From Leisingera aquaemixtae (GTDB lineage: Bacteria; Pseudomonadota; Alphaproteobacteria; Rhodobacterales; Rhodobacteraceae), in contig NZ_CYSR01000030.1 in assembly GCF_001458395.1 (NCBI RefSeq), positions 620,001 through 684,000 of the forward strand: a stretch of DNA of 64,000 nt, read 5' to 3'. Every line of letters begins with the position of its first letter. Position 1 is the first letter of the stretch. The translations under genes were made by a program, and so were the position numbers. This document shows positions 52,276 to 60,861 of this stretch, piece by piece. The notes beneath the pieces are model-generated. The model searched no databases, was not told where the DNA came from, and worked only from the letters and a program-made list of their open reading frames with translations.

Positions 52276-52956
52276 TCAGCTCAGCGGTGGCTGATACTCC
52301 GCCCCGGCCAATGCGGCAGCGGGGGCGGTCCAGTGCTCATCCTCGGCCATCAGCGACAGCACAAGCCCGCGCGCCTCTTCCGGCGGCAGCACCCTGTAGG
52401 CGCTTTCCTCCTGATAGACCCGGCCGCACATCAGGTCGCGCGGGGCAGCGGAAAATCCCAGCATCCCGGCCTCCAGATAAATCACCTGATCCTGGGCAAA
52501 CCGCGGCGTGACCAGATCCAGCTGCGCGCCCGGATGCATCCGGCGGATGCCGCGGTAGCCCTCCAGCGCGCAGGCCGGCACCACCGCAAAGGGGTCGCCC
52601 AGGGCGTCCTCCACCAGCTCGCTCTCCAGCAGCACGCCCTGATCCGGCATCAGCCACAAGGGCACCCGGTTCATCAGCGCATCACGCGGCACCAGCAGCG
52701 GGCAGCGGGCCGGTTCCAGCTCACCCTCGCCCGGCAGAATGGTTTCGCGCTGCAGTTCCACGATGGTCTGCATCCCGTGATCGAAGGTCAGCACCTTGTC
52801 GCCCGCCATCAGCGCCTCCACCGGGCGCCAGCCCAGGCTGGAGGCCACATGGGTGCCCGCCAGAAAACCGCCCTGCCCCACGGGAATCAGGGGAAACCCG
52901 CTGTTCATGGCCCGCCCCATCGGGGTTTGCGAGCGTTTCAGAAGCCAGTCCAGCAT
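52276..52956 (-). CDS. Hint-domain protein without the splicing nucleophile
   Basis: A 226-residue protein with a Hint_2-type domain: GGFLAGTHVASSLGWRPVEALMAGDKVLTFDHG at about residues 29-61 (landmarks FLAGTHVAS and AGDKVLT) matches the usual Cys-Phe-xx-Gly-Thr start, but the Cys is Gly here (G30). The C-terminal part is not an intein-type His-Asn end. It therefore cannot self-splice by the normal route. Such degenerate Hint proteins recur in Roseobacters with unknown function. The ATG at 52956 has AAAGGAA upstream. It is transcribed after the sulfotransferase gene. Confidence 0.78.
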   Translation of the reverse strand: MLDWLLKRSQTPMGRAMNSGFPLIPVGQGGFLAGTHVASSLGWRPVEALMAGDKVLTFDHGMQTIVELQRETILPGEGELEPARCPLLVPRDALMNRVPLWLMPDQGVLLESELVEDALGDPFAVVPACALEGYRGIRRMHPGAQLDLVTPRFAQDQVIYLEAGMLGFSAAPRDLMCGRVYQEESAYRVLPPEEARGLVLSLMAEDEHWTAPAAALAGAEYQPPLS

Positions 52957-53136
52957 CCGCGTTCCTTTCCTGCGGCCCGGGCAGCGCGCCCGTTCGGCCC
53001 GTTCCGGATCTGCCTTCACCCGCGGCGGCAACAGCACGCAAACGCGGCAAAATCCGGTCAATGTTCACGTCCCTGCGCCAATCTGCCTGCGCCCCCAGGA
53101 TTGATCCCGGGCCGGCAGATCCGGCGCTGTTTCCTG

Positions 53137-53802
53137 TCATTGGGATAGGAGAGAATCGTTAAAAGAGTATTCAAATTGCGCGATATCCTGCGCGCAGGCT
53201 TTGGCCACCGCCTCCGCCGCGGCCGTGTCGTAATAGGGCCGCCAGTCCCGCTGCCGCCCGCTTTCATTGACCCGGGGCAGCTCCAGCGAAAACCCGAGAT
53301 GGTCAAACAGCGGCCGGGCATCGGTTTGAAACCGCTCCAGCCGGATATAAAGCTGGCACTGCTCCGCCCCGTCGGCATGGCGCATGTAGGAGACCGCGGG
53401 GCTGGCCCGGAAAGCGTTGATGACCTGCGGATGCTGCACAAAGGCGCGGAACGCCAGGCTCTGCGCCAGGGCGACGGCGGGATGATCGAAGTTCTGCGTC
53501 CGCAGCCAGTGGTAATAGCTCACCGCCCGGTCCCAGGGATTGCGCACCAGGGTGAAAGCAAACAGGCCGCGCAATTGTTCCTGCGGCAGCAGCCCGTCGA
53601 TATCGGCCAGGGTGGAGTGCTTCCACAGCCGTCCGCGCGCCTGTGCTCCCTTCAGGCGGCGGCGGCGCTTCAGCGCCTTGGGGGTGTCGCCCAGCATCAT
53701 GTCATCCGCCATCGCACGCGCCTCCAGCGCCAGCGCCAGCGCGGTGCCGCCGGTCTTGGGGATATGAATAAAGACGTATTGGCGGCCTTGCGACAGGATC
53801 AT
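53137..53802 (-). CDS. Sulfotransferase family 2-like protein
   Basis: A 221-residue protein of the sulfotransferase superfamily: FIHIPKTGGTAL (residues 11-22) is the 5'-phosphosulfate-binding loop, and TLVRNPWDRAVSYYHW (about 83-98) the 3'-phosphate-binding stretch. No signal or membrane anchor is seen. The acceptor is unknown; related proteins modify surface glycans. It is followed 180 bases on by the Hint gene on the same strand. Confidence 0.85.
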   Translation of the reverse strand: MILSQGRQYVFIHIPKTGGTALALALEARAMADDMMLGDTPKALKRRRRLKGAQARGRLWKHSTLADIDGLLPQEQLRGLFAFTLVRNPWDRAVSYYHWLRTQNFDHPAVALAQSLAFRAFVQHPQVINAFRASPAVSYMRHADGAEQCQLYIRLERFQTDARPLFDHLGFSLELPRVNESGRQRDWRPYYDTAAAEAVAKACAQDIAQFEYSFNDSLLSQ

Positions 53803-53844
53803 GCGCCGACCCTAGGATATTGATCCGCACATGGAAATGCAGAT

Positions 53845-53936
53845 CTGCACCTTGCGGTGCAGGCCTCCGGCGGGAGTATTTGGGGAAAGATGAAAGCGCC
53901 GCGCGCCCCGCCCTTTCACCTTTGCGCAAATACTCC
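53845..53936. repeat. Second locus of the GGAGTATTT inverted repeat pair
   Basis: GGAGTATTT...AAAGATGAA (53873-53894) pairs imperfectly with CTTTCACCTTT...AAATACTCC (53913-53936). A small hairpin CTGCACC-TTGC-GGTGCAG (53845-53862) precedes it. The 22-base repeat unit is nearly the same as the one at 47433-47453. Confidence 0.65.
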
Positions 53937-53944
53937 GGGGTGAA

Positions 53945-54014
53945 TTGGCCCCGTAGGGCCAAGAGGGGCAGCGCCCCTCTTCCAACATTAACCTGCGGGG
54001 CAGCGCCCCTCTCT
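53945..54014 (-). terminator. Triple hairpin after the EamA gene
   Basis: TTGGCCC-CGTA-GGGCCAA (53945-53962), AAGAGGGGC-AGC-GCCCCTCTT (53961-53981) and GGGGC-AGC-GCCCC (53997-54009). The last two are near-copies with the GGGGCAGCGCCCCTCT core, next to the stop of the minus-strand transporter gene. They probably end its message and may belong to a repeat family. Confidence 0.6.
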
Positions 54015-54015
54015 T

Positions 54016-54939
54016 TTATCTTGAGCGCAGCGCGATGGTGGTCCCGGCGGTGATGATCAGCGCGATCCCCAGCATCTGCCAGATGTTCAGCGTCTGCCCC
54101 CAATAGGCCCAAGCAACGCCGGGGCCGACGATCATCACTGAATACTCAAAGACCGCGACATAAGACGCCTCGCCCAGTTGATAGGCCTTGGTGATCAGGA
54201 ACACGCCGCCGACCGCGGCGCAGCCCTGCAGCAGGATCAGGTGGGAGATCTCCCACAGCGGCCAAACCCAGCCGCGGGTGACAAAGCCATCCGCACCCGC
54301 GGGCACGGCCTGCGGCCAGATCTCCAGCCCCGCCAGCAGCATCGCGCCCAGCAGCCCCTGCACCAGCAGGTAGACAAACAGCATCGCCACCGTGCTTTCG
54401 CCCTGGCAGTAAAGCCCTGTCGCCAGGGAGCCGAGCGCATAGAACAGCCCGCCCGCCACCGGCACCAGGATCAACCAGTCAAAGGCTGCCGGGTCCGGCT
54501 GCAGCACCATCAGGACGCCGGCAAAGCCGCACAGCACCGCGGCAATCCGGATCCAGCCGATCCGCATCCTCAGGAAAAGGACGGAGATCACCACGATCAG
54601 GATCGGCGAGGTGAACAGCCCCGCCAGCGCCTGGGCAATCGGCATCAGCGCCACCGCGGAGAAGTAGAACACCATCGACACCGCCACCAGCACCGCCCTG
54701 AGCAGCACCGCGCCAAAGTTCCGGGGGCTGAGCCCGCCCAGCCCGGCGCGCGCCATCAGCCACAGGAACGGCAGCGCGACAAATGTGCGCAGCAGGTAGA
54801 ACTGGCCCAGCCCGATGGTCTCCGCCAGCAGCGGCACCGCATTATCGGTAATGCCGATAATCAGCATGGCGGCCAGCATGCACTGGGCGGCAGCGGCCTG
54901 GCTGCCGCCTTCATGGCTGAGGGTTGCTGTTTGTTTCAT
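54016..54939 (-). CDS. EamA-family (DMT) permease
   Basis: A 307-residue membrane protein with ten helices in two EamA repeats (about residues 20-140 and 165-300). PVLL-type helix 1 to 5 includes FYLLRTFVALPFLWLMARAG and the ALMPIAQALAGLFTSPI stretch typical of the family. The metabolite carried is unknown. I chose the ATG at 54939 with GGGAAGGGT before it; the frame is open 18 codons further. It is divergent from the acyl-CoA ligase gene, with 76 bases between. Confidence 0.85.
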   Translation of the reverse strand: MKQTATLSHEGGSQAAAAQCMLAAMLIIGITDNAVPLLAETIGLGQFYLLRTFVALPFLWLMARAGLGGLSPRNFGAVLLRAVLVAVSMVFYFSAVALMPIAQALAGLFTSPILIVVISVLFLRMRIGWIRIAAVLCGFAGVLMVLQPDPAAFDWLILVPVAGGLFYALGSLATGLYCQGESTVAMLFVYLLVQGLLGAMLLAGLEIWPQAVPAGADGFVTRGWVWPLWEISHLILLQGCAAVGGVFLITKAYQLGEASYVAVFEYSVMIVGPGVAWAYWGQTLNIWQMLGIALIITAGTTIALRSR

Positions 54940-55015
54940 ACCCTTCCCATTGCCCGCAACTTTCCGCAATATCTGTCCCCTAAGCGACACCAAAGTGATT
55001 CAGGGGAGGAAACTG

Positions 55016-56644
55016 ATGGGGTGGATGGCGGATGAAACCGGTCTGGAGAAGACCGCCGCAAATTATGTGCCGCTGACGCCGCTGTCGCATCTGCAGCGGG
55101 CGGCGCAGGTGTTTCCGGACCATCTGGCGGTCAGCTATGGCAAGCACCGCAAAACCTATGCCGAGTATCATGAGCGCTGCACCCGCCTGGCCTCCGGCCT
55201 GGCAACGCTGGGGGTGAAGCCCGGCGATGTGGTCGCGACCTTGCTGCCGAACATCCCCGCTCAGGCGGAGGCGCATTTCGGCGTGCCGGCCTGCGGTGCG
55301 GTGCTGAACACCATCAACACCCGGCTGGACGTGGGCACGGTCGCCTATATCTTTGAGCATGGCGGGGCCAAGGCGGTGCTGGTCGATCCGCAGTTCCTGG
55401 AGCTGGCAGAGGCCGCCGTCGAGGAAATGGAAGGCCCTGCCCCGGTCCTGGTCGAGGTGGCCGACGACCAGGCAACCTGGCACGCCACCGGCCGCCATAT
55501 GGAATACGAGGCGCTGCTGGCCAGCGGCGATCCGGAGTTTCAATGGATCATGCCCGAAGACGAATGGGAGAGCCTGGCGCTGAACTACACCTCCGGCACC
55601 ACCGGGCGGCCCAAGGGCGTGGTCTATCACCACCGCGGCGCCTATCTGATGACCATGGGCACGGTGGTGTCCTGGCGGATGGTGCTGCATCCGGTCTATC
55701 TGACCATCGTGCCGCTGTTCCACTGCAATGGCTGGAACCACACCTGGATGATGCCGCTGATCGGCGGCACCCTGGTCTGCTGCCGCGATATCAGCGCGCA
55801 GAACATCTACAACGCCATCCATTACGAGGGCGTCACCCATTTCGGCGGCGCGCCGATCGTGCTGAACATGCTGGTCAACGCGCTGGACGAGGAACGCCGC
55901 ACCTTCGGCCACACGGTGGAGGTCTTCACCGCGGGCGCCCCGCCTGCCCCGGCGACACTGTCGAAGATCGAAAACCTCGGCTTTAACATCACCCATGTCT
56001 ACGGGCTGACCGAAACCTTCGGCCATGTCACCGAATGCTACTGGAAGGCGGGGGAATGGGACGGGCTGGACAAGGCGGGCATTGCCGCCAAGAAATCCCG
56101 CCAGGGTGTTGCCATGCCGATGCTGGAGCCGGTGGTGGTGCGCGACAGCGAGCACAACGTGCTGCCGATGGATGGCCAGAGCCAGGGCGAAATTGCGCTG
56201 CGCGGCAATGTGGTGATGAAAGGGTACCTCAAGAACCCGGAGGCCACGGCCGAGGCCTTCAAGGGCGGCTATTTCAACTCCGGCGACCTCGCGGTGCAGC
56301 ACCCCGACGGCTATATCCAGATTGCGGACCGCGCCAAGGACATCATCATCTCCGGCGGCGAGAACATCTCCTCTGTCGAGGTGGAGGGCGTGCTGATGGC
56401 GCATCCGGATGTGCTGCTGGCCGCGGTCGCGGCGATGCCGGATGAGAAATGGGGCGAGGTACCTTGCGCCTTTGTCGAGCTGAAGCCGGGCGCCAGCACC
56501 GACGAGGCGGCGCTGATCGCCTTCTCGCGCGAGACGCTGGCCGGCTTCAAGGCGCCGAAGAAAGTGGTGTTTCAGGAGCTGCCCAAAACCTCGACCGGCA
56601 AGATCCAGAAGTTCGAGCTGAGAAAAATCGCAAAGAACCTGTAA
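55016..56644 (+). CDS. AMP-forming acyl-CoA synthetase
   Basis: A 542-residue adenylate-forming ligase that activates a carboxylic acid to its CoA thioester. The motifs are YTSGTTGRPKGVVYHH (P-loop), VYGLTETFGH, GYFNSGDLAVQHPDGYIQIADRAKDIIISGGENISSVEVE (landmark RAKDIIISGGENIS) and the catalytic Lys in PKTSTGKIQKFELRK. It resembles medium-chain or short-chain fatty-acid ligases. It is 2.8 kb from fadB and may feed the acyl-CoA oxidation genes, although it has its own promoter and terminator. GGGGAGGAA lies six bases before the ATG. Confidence 0.92.
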   Translation: MGWMADETGLEKTAANYVPLTPLSHLQRAAQVFPDHLAVSYGKHRKTYAEYHERCTRLASGLATLGVKPGDVVATLLPNIPAQAEAHFGVPACGAVLNTINTRLDVGTVAYIFEHGGAKAVLVDPQFLELAEAAVEEMEGPAPVLVEVADDQATWHATGRHMEYEALLASGDPEFQWIMPEDEWESLALNYTSGTTGRPKGVVYHHRGAYLMTMGTVVSWRMVLHPVYLTIVPLFHCNGWNHTWMMPLIGGTLVCCRDISAQNIYNAIHYEGVTHFGGAPIVLNMLVNALDEERRTFGHTVEVFTAGAPPAPATLSKIENLGFNITHVYGLTETFGHVTECYWKAGEWDGLDKAGIAAKKSRQGVAMPMLEPVVVRDSEHNVLPMDGQSQGEIALRGNVVMKGYLKNPEATAEAFKGGYFNSGDLAVQHPDGYIQIADRAKDIIISGGENISSVEVEGVLMAHPDVLLAAVAAMPDEKWGEVPCAFVELKPGASTDEAALIAFSRETLAGFKAPKKVVFQELPKTSTGKIQKFELRKIAKNL

Positions 56645-56666
56645 TTTCCGGCTGTGAAGGCGATCC

Positions 56667-56698
56667 GGGGCGGCAAAGCAAATTGCCGCCCCTGTTTT
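56667..56698 (+). terminator. Rho-independent terminator after the acyl-CoA ligase gene
   Basis: GGGGCGGCAA (56667-56676), loop AGCAAA, TTGCCGCCCC (56683-56692), then TGTTTTAT. Strong stem with a T-rich tail. Confidence 0.9.
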
Positions 56699-56747
56699 AT
56701 GTGATTATTCTGGCGGCAATGATAATCACGGGGGCCGGGCGGGCTGC

Positions 56748-57758
56748 ATGACGGCATTAAAGGAATTCGAGCGGCTGGAGGCTGCGGGCTTGTGGCGCGC
56801 AGATCCGGAGGCGCAGCGGCGGGATGTGATCATCTCGCTGGGCGATGCGACGCTGACGATTGCCAGCATGAACGACCGGCCGCTGGCGCATTGGTCGCTG
56901 GCGGCGGTGGAGCGTGCCAATCCAGGAGAATTCCCTGCCCTGTTCCACCCCGATGGCGACCCCGGCGAGACGCTGGAAATCGCCGAGGACGAAACCGCCA
57001 TGCTGGAGGCGATTTCCCGGGTGCAGAACGCCATCGGCCGCTCCCGCGCGCGGCCCGGGCGGCTGCGGGCGGTCAGCATCCTGGGCATGCTGGCGCTGGT
57101 GATAGCGCTGCTGGTGCTGTGGCTGCCCGGCGCCGTCACCCGCCACGCGGTCAGCGTGGTGCCTGAGATCAAGCGCAAGGCCATCGGCCAGGCGCTTTTG
57201 GGGCGGATCGAGCGGGTCTCCGGCCCGGCCTGCGCCACACCTGAGGCGGCGCCGATCCTGAAGACCCTGGCACAGCGCACCGGGGTGCGGCAGCTGGCGG
57301 TCCTGCGCTCCGGTATTCCCGGCAGCCTGCATCTGCCCGGCGGCATCGTGCTGCTGAACCGCGCCTTTGTGGAGGATTTCGAGGATCCGGCGGTGGCGGC
57401 CGGCGCAATTCTGGCGGAACGCGCCCGCGCGGAGGCCAGCGACCCGATGTTTGAGCTGTTGGAGGCGGGCGGGGTTCTTGCCACCTTCAAACTGCTGACC
57501 ACCGGCGATGTGGACCGCTCCACGCTGGACGCCTATGCCGAGGCCACCCTCGCCAGTCCGCGGCCTGCGCTTAGGGACCAGGTGCTGCTGGCGGAATTTG
57601 CGCGCGCCGCCCTGCCCTCCTCGCCTTATGCGTATGCGCTGGATATCACGGGTGAATCGGTTCTGGGGCTGATCGAAGCCGACCCGATGGCCGGCCGCGA
57701 GCTGGAGCCAGTGCTGAACGACCGCGACTGGGTGCAGCTGCAAAACATCTGCGGCTGA
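56748..57758 (+). CDS. Degenerate M48-like membrane protein without a zinc site
   Basis: A 336-residue protein with one membrane helix at about 109-127. After the helix the layout is that of M48-type peptidases: a substrate strand and LPGGIVLLNRAFVED (196-210), then the position of the zinc helix. Where active enzymes have AGVLAHEIGH, this one has AGAILAERAR (219-228), so HExxH is lost. I infer an inactive relative that may bind or regulate. The N-terminal 100 residues are unassigned. It follows a terminator and is monocistronic. Confidence 0.6.
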   Translation: MTALKEFERLEAAGLWRADPEAQRRDVIISLGDATLTIASMNDRPLAHWSLAAVERANPGEFPALFHPDGDPGETLEIAEDETAMLEAISRVQNAIGRSRARPGRLRAVSILGMLALVIALLVLWLPGAVTRHAVSVVPEIKRKAIGQALLGRIERVSGPACATPEAAPILKTLAQRTGVRQLAVLRSGIPGSLHLPGGIVLLNRAFVEDFEDPAVAAGAILAERARAEASDPMFELLEAGGVLATFKLLTTGDVDRSTLDAYAEATLASPRPALRDQVLLAEFARAALPSSPYAYALDITGESVLGLIEADPMAGRELEPVLNDRDWVQLQNICG

Positions 57759-57869
57759 TCCCGTCCTCGGCCCTCCGGCCCGCTGCCGAAACCCTGCCAA
57801 TCGCCCAAATGCGCCGGATCTGCTAGGATCGTCAAATCTGCGCAAACGCGAGTTCAGGGGGGATGGGCC

Positions 57870-58682
57870 ATGCCGGAGACTGCAGCCAGCTTTACGGGGG
57901 ATATTCCGGGCTTTTACGACAGGGGCCTGGGGCCGGCTATTTTTTGTGACTATGCGGATGACCTGGCCGCACGGTGCCGCGGCCACAGCCCGCAAAACGT
58001 GCTGGAACTGGCGGCGGGAACCGGCATTGTCTCGCAACGGCTGAGGCGCAGTTTGCCGCCGGACTGCAAGCTGACTGTCACCGACCTGAATGAACCGATG
58101 CTGGCCCTGGCAGAGGCGAAACTGTCCGGCGCCGCCAATGTTACCCTGCAAGCCGCCGATGCGATGGCGCTGCCCTTCGACGATGGCAGCTTTGACCTGG
58201 TTGCCTGCCAGTTCGGGGTGATGTTCTTTCCCGACAAACCCGCCGCCTTCCGGGAAGCCGCGCGGGTGCTGAAGCCCGGCGGGCGGTATGTCTTCAGCGT
58301 CTGGGCGCCGATGGCGCAGAACCCGTTTGCCGAAATCGCCGACAGCGAGGCCGCCCGGTTTTTCCCGGATGATCCGCCGGGGTTCTACAAGGTTCCGTTC
58401 CATTACGGCGACCCCGAAGCGGTGAAGGCGGATCTGAATGGCGAGGACTGGGACGGCACCGGCCATGAAGAGGTTACGCTGGATAAGGCCCTGGATGATC
58501 CAGAGGCCTTTTCGGAAGCGCTGGTCTATGGCAACCCGTTGATCGAGGAAATCCGCAGCAGGGGCGGCGTGGATCCCGACGAGGTTGCAAGCGCCATTCT
58601 GGACGCCCTGCGCACCCGCCTGGGGCCGCCGCCGCTGCGGATGCCCCTGGCTGCCCATGTCTTTACCTGCCGGCGGCAGTAG
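57870..58682 (+). CDS. SAM-dependent class I methyltransferase
   Basis: A 270-residue protein with a Rossmann-like SAM domain: VLELAAGTGIVSQ is motif I, LTVTDLNEPML motif II and DAMALPFDDGSFDLVACQFGVMFF motif III-IV (landmark FDDGSFDLV), then VLKPGGRYVFSVW. It fits UbiE/COQ5-like or small-molecule methyltransferases; the C-terminal part is variable and gives no substrate. It begins 111 bases after the previous gene and stands alone. Confidence 0.85.
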   Translation: MPETAASFTGDIPGFYDRGLGPAIFCDYADDLAARCRGHSPQNVLELAAGTGIVSQRLRRSLPPDCKLTVTDLNEPMLALAEAKLSGAANVTLQAADAMALPFDDGSFDLVACQFGVMFFPDKPAAFREAARVLKPGGRYVFSVWAPMAQNPFAEIADSEAARFFPDDPPGFYKVPFHYGDPEAVKADLNGEDWDGTGHEEVTLDKALDDPEAFSEALVYGNPLIEEIRSRGGVDPDEVASAILDALRTRLGPPPLRMPLAAHVFTCRRQ

Positions 58683-58727
58683 CGCCCGGGTCCGGGCCGT
58701 CATCGGGCGGCACCCGGGCAGGCAATG

Positions 58728-58754
58728 GAAAAAGGCCGGGCAGCAGCCCGGCCT
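58728..58754 (-). terminator. Terminator of the SPOR-protein gene
   Basis: AGGCCGGGC (58733-58741), loop AGCA, GCCCGGCCT (58746-58754). On the minus strand the stem is followed by TTTTTCC. It ends the minus-strand gene that stops at 58779 and may work in both directions. Confidence 0.75.
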
Positions 58755-58778
58755 GTTCATCCGCTTGCCCGCAGGACG

Positions 58779-59969
58779 TTATTTGCTGAGCCGGGCGCCG
58801 TTGAAACCGGCTTGCTGCGCCTTGGCCAGCGCGGCGGCAGCCTGGCCCTCGTCCCGGTACGGTCCCGCTATCACAACCTTGTAGGGCTGACCCTTGCGGC
58901 TGACAGTTCCCAGACGCACCGGCAGCCCCGTTGCGGCCAGCTTGCGGGCCGCGGCGCGGGCCTGGTCCGCGTCTGCATAGGTCGCGGCCCGGACATAGCG
59001 CGGTGCCGCGGCGGCGTGGTCCGGTGCCTTTGCGCCCGGTGCCGAGCGGGTGGACAGGCGCAGCCCGGTTTCCTTTGCCTCAGCCGGGCTGCGGCGGGCG
59101 TTGCGCGGCAGTCTTACCGTGGGACGGTCCAGCGGCAGCTGCACCAGGCGGCGCGGCACCCCGTCGTTCCAGACCCGCGCCATCTGCGCGTCCCCCTGCG
59201 GCGAGCGCAGGCCGCGCATCGGGTTCAGGCGGCCGTCTTCGCGCTCAACCCTCAGATAGCCGGGCGGGACCTGGGCCGCGCCGGTTACCACCGCAGGCCG
59301 CACCGTGCGCACCGCGCGCTGCGGATTGAGGCGGCCGTCGGTCCAGACCGGCCGGTAGCCCGGGGGCACCTGGAAACTGTTGCTGAGGCGGCGGTCCTGG
59401 TAGATGTGGGTCTGCACCACCCGGGTATTCGGTGTCAGCGCCACGGAGGACTGCGGCACAGCGGCGGCGGGCACCGGGGCAGCTTGCACCACTTTCCTGA
59501 CCGCGGGCGCAGGCGCAGCAGCGGCAGGCACCGGGCGGGCGCTGGCGGTTTGCGGTGTGCGGCGCGGTTTGGCGGTGGCCGCCACCTGGGGCGGCGGGCT
59601 GGCCGCAGGCGGTGCGGAAGCGCCCGGCGCGGGGTCTGCCGTCTGTGCGGGCTGCTGGCTGGGCTCCAGCGTGATCAGCTCCGGTGCTGCGGCGCGCGGC
59701 TGCTGCTGGGTGGTTCCGGCCAGCTGGGTCGGCTGGAAGCCGCAGATCTGCTTGCGCGAGCGCGTCACCTGCGGCACCCAGGTCACGTTGCCGTCAATGC
59801 CTGCCCGGATGTAGACGCAGCCGCGGCTGTCGACAAATTGCCGCCCGTCGTAGGAGGCCGGCGGATATTCGGCGGGCGGGCTGGTTGGGCGCAGGGTTTG
59901 TGCCTGTACCCCTGCTGCGCCTGAAGCCCCCGCGATGATGGCCAGTGCAATAATTCTAGTTATTTTCAT
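58779..59969 (-). CDS. SPOR-domain periplasmic protein with a Pro/Ala-rich linker
   Basis: The 396-residue protein has a Sec signal (MKITRIIALAIIAGASG, cleaved near AQT), a Cys-containing conserved head (SRGCVYIRAGIDG), a long Pro/Ala/Gln linker (about 85-185), and a C-terminal SPOR domain (RYVRAATYADADQARAAARKLAATGLP..., landmark YVRAATYADADQA) that binds denuded peptidoglycan at division sites. A motif VPPGY...DGRLNP is repeated twice in the linker. The ATG at 59969 begins the signal peptide; an upstream frame reads into non-coding sequence. The role is probably in cell-wall or division processes. Confidence 0.85.
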   Translation of the reverse strand: MKITRIIALAIIAGASGAAGVQAQTLRPTSPPAEYPPASYDGRQFVDSRGCVYIRAGIDGNVTWVPQVTRSRKQICGFQPTQLAGTTQQQPRAAAPELITLEPSQQPAQTADPAPGASAPPAASPPPQVAATAKPRRTPQTASARPVPAAAAPAPAVRKVVQAAPVPAAAVPQSSVALTPNTRVVQTHIYQDRRLSNSFQVPPGYRPVWTDGRLNPQRAVRTVRPAVVTGAAQVPPGYLRVEREDGRLNPMRGLRSPQGDAQMARVWNDGVPRRLVQLPLDRPTVRLPRNARRSPAEAKETGLRLSTRSAPGAKAPDHAAAAPRYVRAATYADADQARAAARKLAATGLPVRLGTVSRKGQPYKVVIAGPYRDEGQAAAALAKAQQAGFNGARLSK

Positions 59970-60112
59970 TCCTGAGCCCCACAAAATATGGCTGCAGGAT
60001 GCCTGACTCTGGCTTGTGAGTAAAGATTTTGCGGCAACAATACGGCTGCACCCGGGCAATTTTCGCGCCAATTGGAGCAAAGGGTTGCAGGGGCCGGGTC
60101 TGCCGGAAAGCG

Positions 60113-60138
60113 GCCAAGGCGCGCTGGGGCGCCTTGGC
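60113..60138 (-). terminator. Hairpin after upp
   Basis: GCCAAGGCGC (60113-60122), loop, GCGCCTTGGC (60129-60138), ten-base perfect stem 11 bases after the upp stop. On the minus strand it is followed by CGCTTTCC, with only a weak T tract. Confidence 0.6.
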
Positions 60139-60148
60139 GCGGAGGCGG

Positions 60149-60781
60149 TTACTTGGTGCCGAACATCCGGTCGCCGGCATCGCCCAGGCCCGGCAGGATA
60201 TAGCCCTTGGCATTGATTTCGCGGTCCAGCGACGCGGTGACGATCGGCACATCCGGGTGCGCCTCTTTCATCCGGGCAACGCCTTCGGGCGACGCCAGCA
60301 GGCACAGAAAGCGGATGTTGTTGGCGCCGGCTTCCTTCAGCAGGTCGACGGCCGCGGCAGAGCTGTTGCCGGTGGCCAGCATCGGGTCCACCGCGATCAC
60401 CAGACGGTCCTTCAGCCCTTCGGGCGCCTTGAAGTAATACTGCACCGGCTCCAGGGTTTCCTCGTCGCGGTAAAGGCCGACAAAGCCGACGCGGGCCGAG
60501 GGGATCAGCTCCAGCACGCCGTCCAGCATGCCGTTGCCCGCCCGCAGGATCGACACCAGCGCCAGTTTCTTGCCGGCCAGGATCGGCGCCTCCATTTCCT
60601 CCATCGGGGTTTCGATGGTGGTGGTGGTCAGCGGCATCTCGCGGGTGATTTCATAGGCCAGAAGCTGGGTGATCTCGCGCAGCAGGCGGCGGAAGCCCGC
60701 GGTGGACGTGCCCTTGTCCCGCATCAGGGTCAGCTTGTGCTGCACAAGCGGGTGATCAACAACGGTCAGGTGGTCGGTCAT
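60149..60781 (-). CDS. upp: Uracil phosphoribosyltransferase
   Basis: Upp converts uracil and PRPP to UMP in pyrimidine salvage. The 210-residue protein has the PRPP-binding motif [11 protein letters not shown] and the uracil-site [14 protein letters not shown] region, and ends ...[11 protein letters not shown]. It is the last gene of cdd-deoA-deoB-upp. A TTTGACC-N4-GGTCAAA dyad straddles the deoB stop 63-80 bases upstream, so it may also be transcribed alone. Confidence 0.95.
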   Translation of the reverse strand: MTDHLTVVDHPLVQHKLTLMRDKGTSTAGFRRLLREITQLLAYEITREMPLTTTTIETPMEEMEAPILAGKKLALVSILRAGNGMLDGVLELIPSARVGFVGLYRDEETLEPVQYYFKAPEGLKDRLVIAVDPMLATGNSSAAAVDLLKEAGANNIRFLCLLASPEGVARMKEAHPDVPIVTASLDREINAKGYILPGLGDAGDRMFGTK

Positions 60782-60843
60782 GGGACACTCCTCAGATTTG
60801 GTTGCAGCGCTTTTACGGGCTTGGCCGCGGCAGGCAAGCGGGT

Positions 60844-60861
60844 TTTGACCATGAGGTCAAA
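60844..60861. promoter_or_regulatory. TTGACC-N4-GGTCAA dyad before upp
   Basis: TTTGACC-ATGA-GGTCAAA (60844-60861) overlaps the last codons and stop of deoB. The same dyad with one mismatch lies before cdd (63781-63796), so one regulator probably controls both sites. Confidence 0.55.
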
